Below, one piece after another: positions 1 through 6,545 of a stretch of 15,342 nucleotides of DNA. Made by a program: the position numbers and the translations under genes. The stretch comes from JANMJD01 sp031371195 (GTDB lineage Bacteria; Actinomycetota; Acidimicrobiia; Acidimicrobiales; Ilumatobacteraceae), in contig JANMJD010000079.1 in assembly GCA_031371195.1 (NCBI GenBank), positions 1 to 15,342 on the forward strand, written 5' to 3'. The notes under the pieces were generated by a model that searched no databases, was not told where the DNA came from, and saw nothing but the letters and a program-made list of their open reading frames with translations. Within the stretch, counting starts at the first letter, position 1. Each line of letters begins with the position of its first letter.

Positions 1-1654
1 CGACGTCGATCTTGCGGAGGACCTTGTTGGCCTTGGTGTCGTACACGACGATGCCGGGGATGTCACGAAGTACCCCGACGGCGTCGTCGTTGTGGAAATG
101 CCCGCCGAAGCCCTTTTGGTAGCCGTAGCCGGCGATGCGGATGACCATCCCGTTGCGATATGCGCCCTGGGAGAAGAACGACAATGTCGCCGCCTCGCCG
201 CGGAGTTGATCCTCGGCGTTGTGCAGGTACGCCAGGTACTGGATCTCGGGGATCGGGATCAGCCCGCTGACGGCTGCCCCCAGCGCGAGCCCGAGAATCG
301 ACTGCTCATCGAGGATGGTGTCGAACACCCGCTCACCACCGAACCGCGATGCCAGCCCCTTCGTCACTCCGTAGACGCCACCCTTGGCCGCCACATCCTC
401 GCCGAACACGATCACCCCGGGGTTGACCGCCAGTGTCTCCGCCAAGGCGGCGTTGATCCCCTGAGCGAGCGTGCGCATCGACGCGGCGGGAATGGCGGCT
501 GCCGCGACCGAACGGGCCGCGGCAATCGCGACCATCGATGGTCGGCGAAGGGCGATCGGCCGCATAACCTCCTCCGCCGAGGTCAGTTCGGGGCGCTCGA
601 GCAACTCCACGGCGCGGTCGCGAACCGTTGCGCCGAGGCTGTGGTAGCGCTCGATGACGGCGGATGGCGCCACGCCTGTCGCAGCAAGCGCCCGCGCCGT
701 GCCGAGGATCGGGTCGAGTGCGAACGACGCCCTGATCTCCTCGGCGCCGCGGTAACCCAGTTCGGCATCGCTCCCGGCGTGGCCGAGGTATCGCACAGTG
801 CGCAGGTGGAGGAAGGCAGGACGCCGGTTCGTGCGCACCCAGTCGGCGATTGCCGCGGTCCGGTCGAGCACCGTCGGGACGTCCTGGCCGTCGACGGCGG
901 CGTAGTGGAGCCCGGGCCGCGTTCCGTACGCCGCGGCGATCCAGCCGTCGGGTGTCCGCACGCTGATGCCGATGCCGTTGTCCTCGCAGACGAACAACAA
1001 CGGTAGATCGTCGCCTCGGTGCGCGGTGTGGGCCGCCGCGTTGATCGCCCCGGTAGCTGTGGAATGGTTGGCCGACGCATCGCCGAACGAGCAGACCACG
1101 ACGGCGTCGTCGGGCCAGTCGAGGGTGATGCCCAGGGCCGCCCGTCGGCCGAGCGCAGCAGCGACGCCCAAGGCGCGCGGCAGGTGCGAGGCGATCGTCG
1201 AGGTCTGCGGCATGACCGCCAGAGCGTGATGGCCGAACACCTTGTGGCGGCCGCCGGCCATGGGTTCATCCGCCGCGGCAAGCATGCCGAGGACGATGTC
1301 GTCGACCGGCCGATGGCCCGCGACCTGATGGGCTCGGGCGACGTAGAAGCCCCCCGACCGGTAGTGCAACAACGCCGGATCGGTGGGCCGCAACGCCATC
1401 GCCACGGCGGCATTGGCCTCGTGTCCGGCCGACCCGATCGTGTAGTAGCCGCGGCCGTACTCGGTGCGCAGCCACCGGGCGGTCATGTCGACATGCCGGG
1501 TGGTTACCTGGGCGTCGAACAAGGTCCACAGTCGACCAACGGCGTCTGCGTCGGCTCCGGGCTCGGCGGACGAGACGATTGGCGGCAACCACGCAATGGC
1601 GTTGATCAGGGCCGATTCGAGCGCGGCCGGGGTGGTGGGGTCGTTCGGGCTCAC
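1..1654 (-). CDS. Fused alpha+beta E1 subunit of a 2-oxoacid dehydrogenase (ThDP-dependent), 3' end beyond window
   Basis: This gene encodes the decarboxylating E1 component of a pyruvate/branched-chain-type 2-oxoacid dehydrogenase, with both subunits in one chain. It starts at GTG 1654, overlapping the preceding gene's stop as GTGA, and runs 551 codons to the window edge without a stop. Residues about 40-330 are the alpha-like half: YYTIGSAGHE near the N-terminus, then the thiamine-diphosphate motif beginning GDASAN (G191) and closing at EDNG (N226). Residues from about M393 are the beta-like half: MRTLAQGINAAL, FGEDVAAKGGVYGVT, FDTILDEQSILGLALG, and HFHNDDAVGVLRDIPG. The domains are clear; the substrate is not. 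Co-transcription with the mu-crystallin-like gene suggests amino-acid-derived 2-oxoacids, which is inference. No E2 or E3 gene is visible. The last 14 codons (from Y538, YDTKANKVLRKIDV) do not look like the family. Confidence 0.88.
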   Translation of the reverse strand, partial: MSPNDPTTPAALESALINAIAWLPPIVSSAEPGADADAVGRLWTLFDAQVTTRHVDMTARWLRTEYGRGYYTIGSAGHEANAAVAMALRPTDPALLHYRSGGFYVARAHQVAGHRPVDDIVLGMLAAADEPMAGGRHKVFGHHALAVMPQTSTIASHLPRALGVAAALGRRAALGITLDWPDDAVVVCSFGDASANHSTATGAINAAAHTAHRGDDLPLLFVCEDNGIGISVRTPDGWIAAAYGTRPGLHYAAVDGQDVPTVLDRTAAIADWVRTNRRPAFLHLRTVRYLGHAGSDAELGYRGAEEIRASFALDPILGTARALAATGVAPSAVIERYHSLGATVRDRAVELLERPELTSAEEVMRPIALRRPSMVAIAAARSVAAAAIPAASMRTLAQGINAALAETLAVNPGVIVFGEDVAAKGGVYGVTKGLASRFGGERVFDTILDEQSILGLALGAAVSGLIPIPEIQYLAYLHNAEDQLRGEAATLSFFSQGAYRNGMVIRIAGYGYQKGFGGHFHNDDAVGVLRDIPGIVVYDTKANKVLRKIDV

Positions 1655-2595
1655 AGTTCCACCATCTGACCACGTCCTGCGGTGATCGCCGCGTCGTAGA
1701 CCATCTTCGCCGCCACCAGGTCCTCGGAGGCGTGACCCATCGAGCGGTACAGGGTGATCTCCCGATCATCCACCCGGCCCGGTCGCCGGCCCAACACGAC
1801 CTCACCGATCTCGGCCGCGGCATCGGGGTCGAGGCCGGCGAGTTCCACGCAACCGACAGGAGCGGGAGCGAAGGCCATACGGCTCTCGACCATCAGCCGG
1901 GCGGCGGCCGCCAGCTCGACGGGCAACTCATGCCCGGGTGGGGCGAAACCGACCGAGGTGACGTGGGTGCCCGGCGAGATCCAGTCCGCCTCGATCACCG
2001 GCGTGGTCGCCGACGTGCACAGGCACACCACATCGGCCCAGCGGACGGCCTCCTGTGGACTATCGCAGACGCGGGCGAGGCGGCTCTTGGCGGCGATGGC
2101 CGAGGCATTGCGCACGTTGGGCGAGTAGACGCGGATGTCGCTGATCGGGCGCACCCGGGTGATGAAGTCGAGATGGGCGCGGGCCTGCACGCCGCCGCCG
2201 ATGATCGTCAGCACCTGCGCATCCTCCCGGGCGGCCAGGCGAGTGGACAGGGCTGCCGCGGCCGCCGTGCGCATCGTGGTGATGTGCGTGCCGTCCATGA
2301 TCGCGATCGGCACACCGGTCTCGGCGTCGGCGAGATAGATCACGGCGATGTGCGATGGCAGACCTATGGCCGTGTTGCCGTGGTACACACTGACCAGCTT
2401 GACGCCGACGGGAAGCCCCGGACCCCAGGCTGGCATCGCCAGAACAGCACCGTGGCCGGTGGGTACGAGGTTGCGGGCGGGCACGTTCATTCGCCCGTCG
2501 GCGAGGGCCGCGAAACCGTCGGCGAGGCGGTCGATCAGCGCCGCAGGGTCGAGCAGGTCGACCACATCTCGTTGGGGCAGGACGAGCACGTCCAT
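1651..2595 (-). CDS. Ornithine cyclodeaminase/mu-crystallin family protein (probable ketimine or imino-acid reductase)
   Basis: This 314-residue NAD(P)-dependent enzyme belongs to the ornithine cyclodeaminase/mu-crystallin fold. Visible family features are VKLVSVYHGN (K66), the TMRTAAAAAL segment (R109), and the Rossmann motif IIGGGVQARAH (G133-G135). Members include ornithine cyclodeaminase, archaeal alanine dehydrogenase and mu-crystallin, a reductase of cyclic ketimines such as piperideine-2-carboxylate. The segment that carries the catalytic Asp of true ornithine cyclodeaminase reads SVGFAPPGHELP, with A218 at that place, so simple ornithine cyclization to proline is unlikely. The ATG at 2595 has a good AAGGAG ribosome site five bases upstream. 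The stop overlaps the fused E1 gene, implying one operon. An ALDH7-type gene diverges 79 bp away, supporting a role in lysine or pipecolate metabolism, which is inference. Confidence 0.88.
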   Translation of the reverse strand: MDVLVLPQRDVVDLLDPAALIDRLADGFAALADGRMNVPARNLVPTGHGAVLAMPAWGPGLPVGVKLVSVYHGNTAIGLPSHIAVIYLADAETGVPIAIMDGTHITTMRTAAAAALSTRLAAREDAQVLTIIGGGVQARAHLDFITRVRPISDIRVYSPNVRNASAIAAKSRLARVCDSPQEAVRWADVVCLCTSATTPVIEADWISPGTHVTSVGFAPPGHELPVELAAAARLMVESRMAFAPAPVGCVELAGLDPDAAAEIGEVVLGRRPGRVDDREITLYRSMGHASEDLVAAKMVYDAAITAGRGQMVEL

Positions 2596-2659
2596 GGCTG
2601 CTCCTTCGTTCGGTTGACAGTTGTGGCGTCCAGACCGTGTGCTGAGATGGCCGGGGTCG

Positions 2660-2665
2660 TACATT
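2660..2665 (+). promoter_or_regulatory. Candidate -10 element (TACATT) for the ALDH gene
   Basis: TACATT fits the actinobacterial TANNNT -10 pattern and lies 9 nt before ATG 2675, so the mRNA would be nearly or fully leaderless. No purine-rich ribosome site precedes this ATG. A perfect TTGACA stands at 2614-2619, but it is too far from TACATT to pair with it and has no good -10 at 16-18 nt. Confidence 0.45.
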
Positions 2666-2674
2666 GGCACGCCG

Positions 2675-4201
2675 ATGGAACAGCTTCCCACGACCGAGGC
2701 CCTCCGCGGCCGGGTACTTGCCGCCTTACGACGATGCAGCGTCGACATCAAGCTCGATGATTCGGGCGATATGGCCGCCCGTTCTCCGATCACCGGTGGC
2801 GAGCTCGGCCGGTTGCGCGGTCATACCGCCGCCGATGTCAACGATGCCGTCGGGCGCGCCGTCGCCGTCTTCGCCGAGTGGCGCGCCACTCCTGCTCCCC
2901 GTCGGGGCGAGCTGGTTCGCCGATTCGGCGAGGCGCTGCGCACGCACAAGGACGATCTCGGCGAGATCGTCTCGATCGAGGCCGGAAAGATCCGCTCCGA
3001 GGGCCTCGGCGAGGTCCAGGAGATGATCGACATCTGCGACTTCGCCGTCGGGTTGTCCCGCCAGCTCGACGGTCGCACGATCGCCTCCGAACGTCCCGGT
3101 CACCGGCTGATGGAGACGTGGCATCCGCTCGGCCCGTGCGCGATCATCACGGCGTTCAACTTTCCCGTGGCCGTATGGTCGTGGAACACCGCCCTCGCCT
3201 TGGTGTGCGGCGATCCGGTGATCTGGAAGCCGAGCGAGAAGACGCCGATCACCGCCCTCACCTGCCAGGCCTTGTTCGCGCAGGTCGCCGCAGAGATGGG
3301 CGTGCCCGCTGACGTGAGCCAGGTGCTGCTCGGCGGCCGTGAGGTGGGCCAGGCGCTGGCCGATCATCCCGGTGTGCCACTGATCAGCGCCACCGGGTCG
3401 ACGGCGATGGGCCGCATCGTCGCGCCGCGGGTCGCCGCCCGATTCGCTCGCTCGATCCTCGAACTCGGTGGCAATAATGCGGCGATCGTCACTCCCAGCG
3501 CCGACCTGAACCTGGCCGTGCGCGGCATCGTCTTCTCGGCCGCCGGCACCGCCGGGCAGCGCTGCACATCGCTGCGGCGGTTGATCGTCCATCGCTCGAT
3601 TCACGACGAGTTGGTGTCGCGCCTGACCACGGCCTACGGCTCGTTGCCCATCGGTGATCCGCTGCAGCCCGGCACGCTCGTCGGTCCGCTGATCGATCGC
3701 GCGGCCTACGACGCCATGGTGCTGGCCCTGACCGCAGCTCGAACCGAAGGGGGCGATGTCGTGGCCGGTGGTGATCGGGTCGACAACGAGCGACCCGATG
3801 GCTTCTATGTCCGCCCGGCGATCGTCGTGATGCCCAAGCAGACCCCGATCGTGCAGGCCGAGACATTCGCACCGATCCTGTACGTGATGCCCTACGACAC
3901 GTTCGACGAGGCCATCGCCATGCACAACGGTGTCGCCCAGGGGTTGGCGTCGTCGATCTTCACCACCGACATGCGCGAGGCCGAGCGGTTCATGTCGTCG
4001 GCCGGGTCCGACTGCGGAATCGCCAATGTCAACATCGGCCCGTCCGGGGCCGAGATCGGCGGCGCATTCGGCGGTGAGAAGGAGACCGGTGGCGGCCGTG
4101 AGTCCGGCTCCGATGCGTGGAAGTCCTACATGCGCCGGGCCACCAACACGATCAACTACTCCGACGAGCTTCCCCTCGCCCAGGGCGTCGAATTCGTCTG
4201 A
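2675..4201 (+). CDS. ALDH7-family aldehyde dehydrogenase (alpha-aminoadipate semialdehyde / piperideine-6-carboxylate dehydrogenase-like)
   Basis: This 508-residue NAD(P)+-dependent aldehyde dehydrogenase has the full catalytic set: N162 in FNFP, E263 in ELGGNNA, and the nucleophile C297 in GQRCTS, with the usual 34-residue E-to-C spacing. The ELGGNNA form, TWHPLGPCAIITAFNFPVAV, and the C-terminal GGAFGGEKETGGGRESGSDAW region are typical of the ALDH7/antiquitin group. That group oxidises alpha-aminoadipate semialdehyde (in equilibrium with piperideine-6-carboxylate) to 2-aminoadipate in lysine degradation. The start at ATG 2675 is preferred because the homologous region begins soon after and a TACATT -10 box lies just upstream; an in-frame upstream extension to 2621 has no support. 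It diverges from the mu-crystallin-like/E1 operon, consistent with one catabolic locus. Group assignment is strong; the exact aldehyde is inferred. Confidence 0.9.
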   Translation: MEQLPTTEALRGRVLAALRRCSVDIKLDDSGDMAARSPITGGELGRLRGHTAADVNDAVGRAVAVFAEWRATPAPRRGELVRRFGEALRTHKDDLGEIVSIEAGKIRSEGLGEVQEMIDICDFAVGLSRQLDGRTIASERPGHRLMETWHPLGPCAIITAFNFPVAVWSWNTALALVCGDPVIWKPSEKTPITALTCQALFAQVAAEMGVPADVSQVLLGGREVGQALADHPGVPLISATGSTAMGRIVAPRVAARFARSILELGGNNAAIVTPSADLNLAVRGIVFSAAGTAGQRCTSLRRLIVHRSIHDELVSRLTTAYGSLPIGDPLQPGTLVGPLIDRAAYDAMVLALTAARTEGGDVVAGGDRVDNERPDGFYVRPAIVVMPKQTPIVQAETFAPILYVMPYDTFDEAIAMHNGVAQGLASSIFTTDMREAERFMSSAGSDCGIANVNIGPSGAEIGGAFGGEKETGGGRESGSDAWKSYMRRATNTINYSDELPLAQGVEFV

Positions 4202-4262
4202 TCCGCATCCAGGTGCTCGTTCGCGTCCGAGAGCCTCCGTCAAGCCGCGAGATCGCGTTCGG

Positions 4263-4268
4263 TAGGCT
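4263..4268 (+). promoter_or_regulatory. Candidate leaderless -10 element (TAGGCT) for mntA-hepT
   Basis: TAGGCT matches TANNNT and ends exactly 8 nt before ATG 4277, so transcription would start at or next to the start codon. There is no Shine-Dalgarno sequence in the 75-nt gap after the ALDH gene. This suggests the toxin-antitoxin pair has its own promoter rather than depending on read-through. Confidence 0.5.
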
Positions 4269-4276
4269 CGAACTGC

Positions 4277-4705
4277 ATGACCGCCACCACCGAACCGCGA
4301 GCAGCGTTCGAGCAACTCGTGGAGTTGGCGTCGCACGGTGAGCTCGACGAAATCTGTGAGCGCTACGGAGTCCGGGTGTTGTCGGCGTTCGGCAGTGCAA
4401 CCCAGCCCGCCGGTGTGCGTCCGCCGGACGATCTGGACCTCGGCGTGAGTTTCGTCGACCCGGTGCTGGGCCGACGCGGTCGCATCAAGCTCTGGAGCGA
4501 GTTGGTCGATCTGACGGGTTGCGAGGTCATCGATCTCGTCGTTCTCGACATCGACGATCCCGTACTGCGCGCCGAGGCGCTGACGGGCTTCGGTTTGTAC
4601 GAGAACATCCGCGGCGCCTTCGCCGAGTCACAGATCGCCGCTGTTGGCGAACGACGTGATACGGCCCACCTGCGCCGGATGAACCTGGAGTTGATGGCCC
4701 GATGA
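4277..4705 (+). CDS. mntA: MntA-type nucleotidyltransferase antitoxin
   Basis: This 142-residue minimal nucleotidyltransferase is the probable antitoxin of the downstream HEPN protein. In characterised HepT-MntA pairs, MntA AMPylates the toxin next to its active site and so blocks its RNase activity. Here the pol-beta-type core is visible: AFGSAT (G39-S40), then DDLDLG with the metal-binding acidic pair D52 and D54, then VIDLVVLD, giving D86 as a possible third acidic residue. Between GS and DxD there are 11 residues rather than the 10 of the usual GSx10DxD statement, a one-residue longer loop. The C-terminal GFGLYENIRGAF segment is normal for the family. Its stop overlaps the hepT start (ATGA), implying translational coupling. 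A possible -10 box, TAGGCT, sits 8 nt upstream. Confidence 0.85.
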   Translation: MTATTEPRAAFEQLVELASHGELDEICERYGVRVLSAFGSATQPAGVRPPDDLDLGVSFVDPVLGRRGRIKLWSELVDLTGCEVIDLVVLDIDDPVLRAEALTGFGLYENIRGAFAESQIAAVGERRDTAHLRRMNLELMAR

Positions 4706-5142
4706 TGCCGCTGCGTCCAAGCAACGATGTCATCGAGCGTCGACTGGCTCATCAGCGCGACCTGCTGAGCGACCTCCAGGCCCTCGACAACCGAACAGGT
4801 GACCTGCTCCGTTCGGAGGCCGTCGTGCGGGCGGCGACGGAACGGATGATCCAGGCCCTTGTCGACCTCGCCATCGACATCAACGGCCACATCGCATCAA
4901 GTGTCTTGGGACGGTCCCCGGCCACGGGCAGGGAGTCGTTCGATCTCCTGGTGGCGGCCAACGTGATCACTGCAGAATTGGCTGCTGCGCTGAAGCCATC
5001 GGTCGGGCTGCGCAACGTATTGGTCCACCTGTACACCGACATCGACGTGGACCTCGTCGCCTCCTCGATCGATGAGATGATCGAGCATTTCGGCGAATAC
5101 GTGCGAGCGGTTGCCCGGTGGCAACTCGCCACCTTCGGCTGA
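4702..5142 (+). CDS. hepT: HepT-like HEPN-domain ribonuclease toxin
   Basis: This 146-residue, probably all-helical protein belongs to the HepT (formerly DUF86) group of HEPN toxins. The catalytic Rx4-6HxY signature is intact as RNVLVHLY, with R104, H109 and Y111, so the toxin is likely active. Family members are dimeric RNases that cleave cellular RNA or tRNA, and the partner MntA AMPylates the HxY tyrosine region. Other family-like elements are the N-terminal helix ending in RTGDLLRSEAVVRAATERMI and the segment DINGHIASSVLGRSP. ATG 4702 overlaps the mntA stop; a second ATG follows immediately at 4705, so either could be used. The gene faces the methyltransferase gene tail to tail, 36 bp away. 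Antitoxin-first order is a known arrangement. The actual RNA target cannot be read from the sequence. Confidence 0.86.
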   Translation: MMPLRPSNDVIERRLAHQRDLLSDLQALDNRTGDLLRSEAVVRAATERMIQALVDLAIDINGHIASSVLGRSPATGRESFDLLVAANVITAELAAALKPSVGLRNVLVHLYTDIDVDLVASSIDEMIEHFGEYVRAVARWQLATFG

Positions 5143-5160
5143 GACGGGTCGCCAACCGTC
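5143..5160. terminator. Weak hairpin between convergent hepT and methyltransferase genes
   Basis: GACGG at 5143-5147 can pair with CCGTC at 5156-5160 around an 8-nt loop. It lies in the 36-nt gap between convergent stops. There is no T-tract on either strand, so termination is only a guess. Confidence 0.2.
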
Positions 5161-5178
5161 GAGCGTCGTAGTCGGAGT

Positions 5179-5838
5179 TCAGTCGACGCGTCTCAGGACG
5201 CGCAGCGAGCCGGTCGCCGAGCTGAGCGTGAAACGCCCGCTGGCCAGGGCCGGTAGGAAGATCTGCTCGTACGGCGGACGTCCGCCATCGGCGGGGTCGG
5301 GGAACACATCGTGGATCGCCAATGTGCCGCCGACGTGGACGTGCGGGGTCCAACCGTCGTAGTCGGCTCGGGCCGGTTCCACACCGTGACCGCCGTCGAT
5401 GAAGCAGAACGCCAAAGGCGTTGTCCAGTGCCGGGCGATCAGCGGCGACGGCCCGACGACGGCGACCACTGAATCCTCCAGGCCGGCATCGTGGATCGTG
5501 TCGCGGAACTTCGGGAGCGTGTCCATCCTGCCGGTTCGTGGGTCGACGAGCGATGTGTCGTGCCACTCCCAGCCCGCCTGGTTCTCCTCGGAGCCGCGGT
5601 GATGGTCGAGGGCATAGACGACCGCACCGAGCACACGGGCCGCCGCTCCGAGCCACACCGTGGACCGCCCGCAGTACGAGCCGACCTCGAGAAGCGGCAA
5701 GCCAGGGCATGCTCGTCCGGCCGCGAGGGCAGCCTCGTAGAGCGCGTCGCCCTCCTCGGGCGGCATGAACCCGGTCGCTGCCAGCGCATGGGCCCGCAAC
5801 GCGGGATCGATCACCGGCCCACCCGGGTCGTCGGGCAC
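5179..5838 (-). CDS. Class I SAM-dependent methyltransferase (Methyltransf_24-like)
   Basis: This is a Rossmann-fold methyltransferase of about 219 residues. SAM motif I is LLEVGSYCGRST (E51-G57), the acidic residue of motif II is in VVYALDHHRG (D78), and the later motif is FIDGGHGVEPARADYDGW (D148-H151) followed by GGTLAIHDVF. The IDGGH...D...W...GG...HD pattern is typical of the Methyltransf_24 group, whose members act on varied small molecules or sugars; the substrate cannot be told here. The start is uncertain. GTG 5838 has a weak GGGA upstream, and GTG 5814 (eight codons later) is also possible; both begin after the upstream nitroreductase stop at 5861. A longer in-frame extension would overlap the nitroreductase in arginine/serine-rich sequence that looks non-native. 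It is probably co-transcribed with the nitroreductase. Confidence 0.78.
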   Translation of the reverse strand: MPDDPGGPVIDPALRAHALAATGFMPPEEGDALYEAALAAGRACPGLPLLEVGSYCGRSTVWLGAAARVLGAVVYALDHHRGSEENQAGWEWHDTSLVDPRTGRMDTLPKFRDTIHDAGLEDSVVAVVGPSPLIARHWTTPLAFCFIDGGHGVEPARADYDGWTPHVHVGGTLAIHDVFPDPADGGRPPYEQIFLPALASGRFTLSSATGSLRVLRRVD

Positions 5839-5860
5839 GGAGATCCCGGATGGCGCCGGA

Positions 5861-6523
5861 TCACCAGGTGTCCCAGTGGATGATCGAGTCGGGCTCCGGG
5901 CGCGCGGCAGCCTTGAAGTCGGTGCCGACGGTGAACGCGAGGGGCGACAGGCAGACCTGCTGGACCGTGTCGAACGGGATACCAAGGACGTCGGCGGCCT
6001 GCTGCTCCATCATCAGATGCACGGTGGTCCACGAGGTGCCCAGCCCGCGGGCGCGGGCTGCGAGCATGAAACTCCAGGTGGCGGGCAGGATGTTGGCCAT
6101 CACCGACGACGCCATCATCCCGGGTGCGCCATCGGGGCGGGCGCCGGCCGCCGAACAGGCAATCACGAGGACCGGCGCCCGGCCCATGTTGTCGCCGAGG
6201 AAGTCGGCCGAGTCGGCCACCCGCGCCTGCTGCGCATTGGCGTCGTCGCTACCTTTGTCGATCGTGCGCACGTACACGCCGGGCATCGTCTTGTAGATCT
6301 CGAAGCATTGCCGGTAGATCTCGCCGATGGCCGCCCGCTTCGACTCGTCGCGCACGATCACGAACTGCATCGTCGGATTGTTCGATCCCGACGGCGCCTG
6401 CTGGGCGATGGCCACACACTCCCGTACCAGGTCGTCGGGCACCGGCCGGTCGAAGTCGAGTCGCTTGCGCACGGCGCGGGTCGTCGAGAGCAACTCGTCG
6501 GGGTTGAGGGGTAGCAGGGCCAT
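5861..6523 (-). CDS. Nitroreductase-family flavoprotein
   Basis: This 220-residue FMN-dependent oxidoreductase is of the nitroreductase fold. The N-terminal phosphate-binding region is TTRAVRKRLDFDRPVP (R16-R21). It is followed by APSGSNNPTMQFVIV (about 43-57), the central helix ANILPATWSFMLAARARGLG, then TSWTTVHL, and a C-terminal IIHWDTW, a common ending in actinobacterial members. The family reduces nitro groups, quinones, enones or similar acceptors with NAD(P)H; the physiological substrate is unknown. ATG 6523 is chosen because the homologous region starts directly there and a TATGGT -10-like box lies 6 nt upstream. The alternative at 6556 would overlap the divergent membrane-protein gene. 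It diverges from the GT-C-like gene with only 22 bp between start codons and precedes the methyltransferase on the same strand. Confidence 0.86.
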   Translation of the reverse strand: MALLPLNPDELLSTTRAVRKRLDFDRPVPDDLVRECVAIAQQAPSGSNNPTMQFVIVRDESKRAAIGEIYRQCFEIYKTMPGVYVRTIDKGSDDANAQQARVADSADFLGDNMGRAPVLVIACSAAGARPDGAPGMMASSVMANILPATWSFMLAARARGLGTSWTTVHLMMEQQAADVLGIPFDTVQQVCLSPLAFTVGTDFKAAARPEPDSIIHWDTW

Positions 6524-6529
6524 GCGGGC

Positions 6530-6535
6530 ACCATA
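6530..6535 (-). promoter_or_regulatory. Candidate leaderless -10 (TATGGT) for the nitroreductase gene
   Basis: Read on the minus strand, TATGGT fits TANNNT and lies 6 nt before the ATG at 6523, with no ribosome-binding site between. It overlaps the -10-like element of the opposite gene, so both promoters share the same bases. Confidence 0.45.
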
Positions 6536-6537
6536 AT
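6532..6537 (+). promoter_or_regulatory. Candidate leaderless -10 (CATAAT) for the GT-C-like gene
   Basis: CATAAT differs from TATAAT only at the first base and ends 8 nt before the GTG at 6546. Four of its six bases (6532-6535) are shared with the opposing TATGGT element on the minus strand. Confidence 0.45.
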
Positions 6538-6545
6538 CGGGGGTT

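Noticed and set aside
92..1006. Plus-strand open frame opposite the E1 gene
   Set aside because: The opposite strand gives continuous E1 alpha and beta homology; this frame shows none.
2614..2619. Perfect TTGACA as a -35 promoter element for the ALDH gene
   Set aside because: No acceptable -10 lies 16-18 nt downstream (GTGTGC/TGTGCT only), and the nearer TACATT is 40 nt away, so chance occurrence is more likely.
1732..2760. Plus-strand open frame opposite the mu-crystallin-like gene
   Set aside because: Its composition (His, Asp, Gly, Arg) and lack of motifs mark it as a shadow of the real minus-strand gene, and it would overlap the ALDH start.
2726..4336. Long open frame (about 536 codons) antisense to the ALDH gene
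   Set aside because: It is rich in His, Gly, Arg and Asp with no recognisable domain and lies opposite a strongly conserved ALDH7 gene. Such antisense open frames are expected where codon third positions are G or C.
5839..5985. Longer N-terminus for the methyltransferase, reaching into the nitroreductase gene
   Set aside because: The extra residues are Arg/Ser/Pro-rich with no family signal and would overlap the conserved C-terminus of the nitroreductase.
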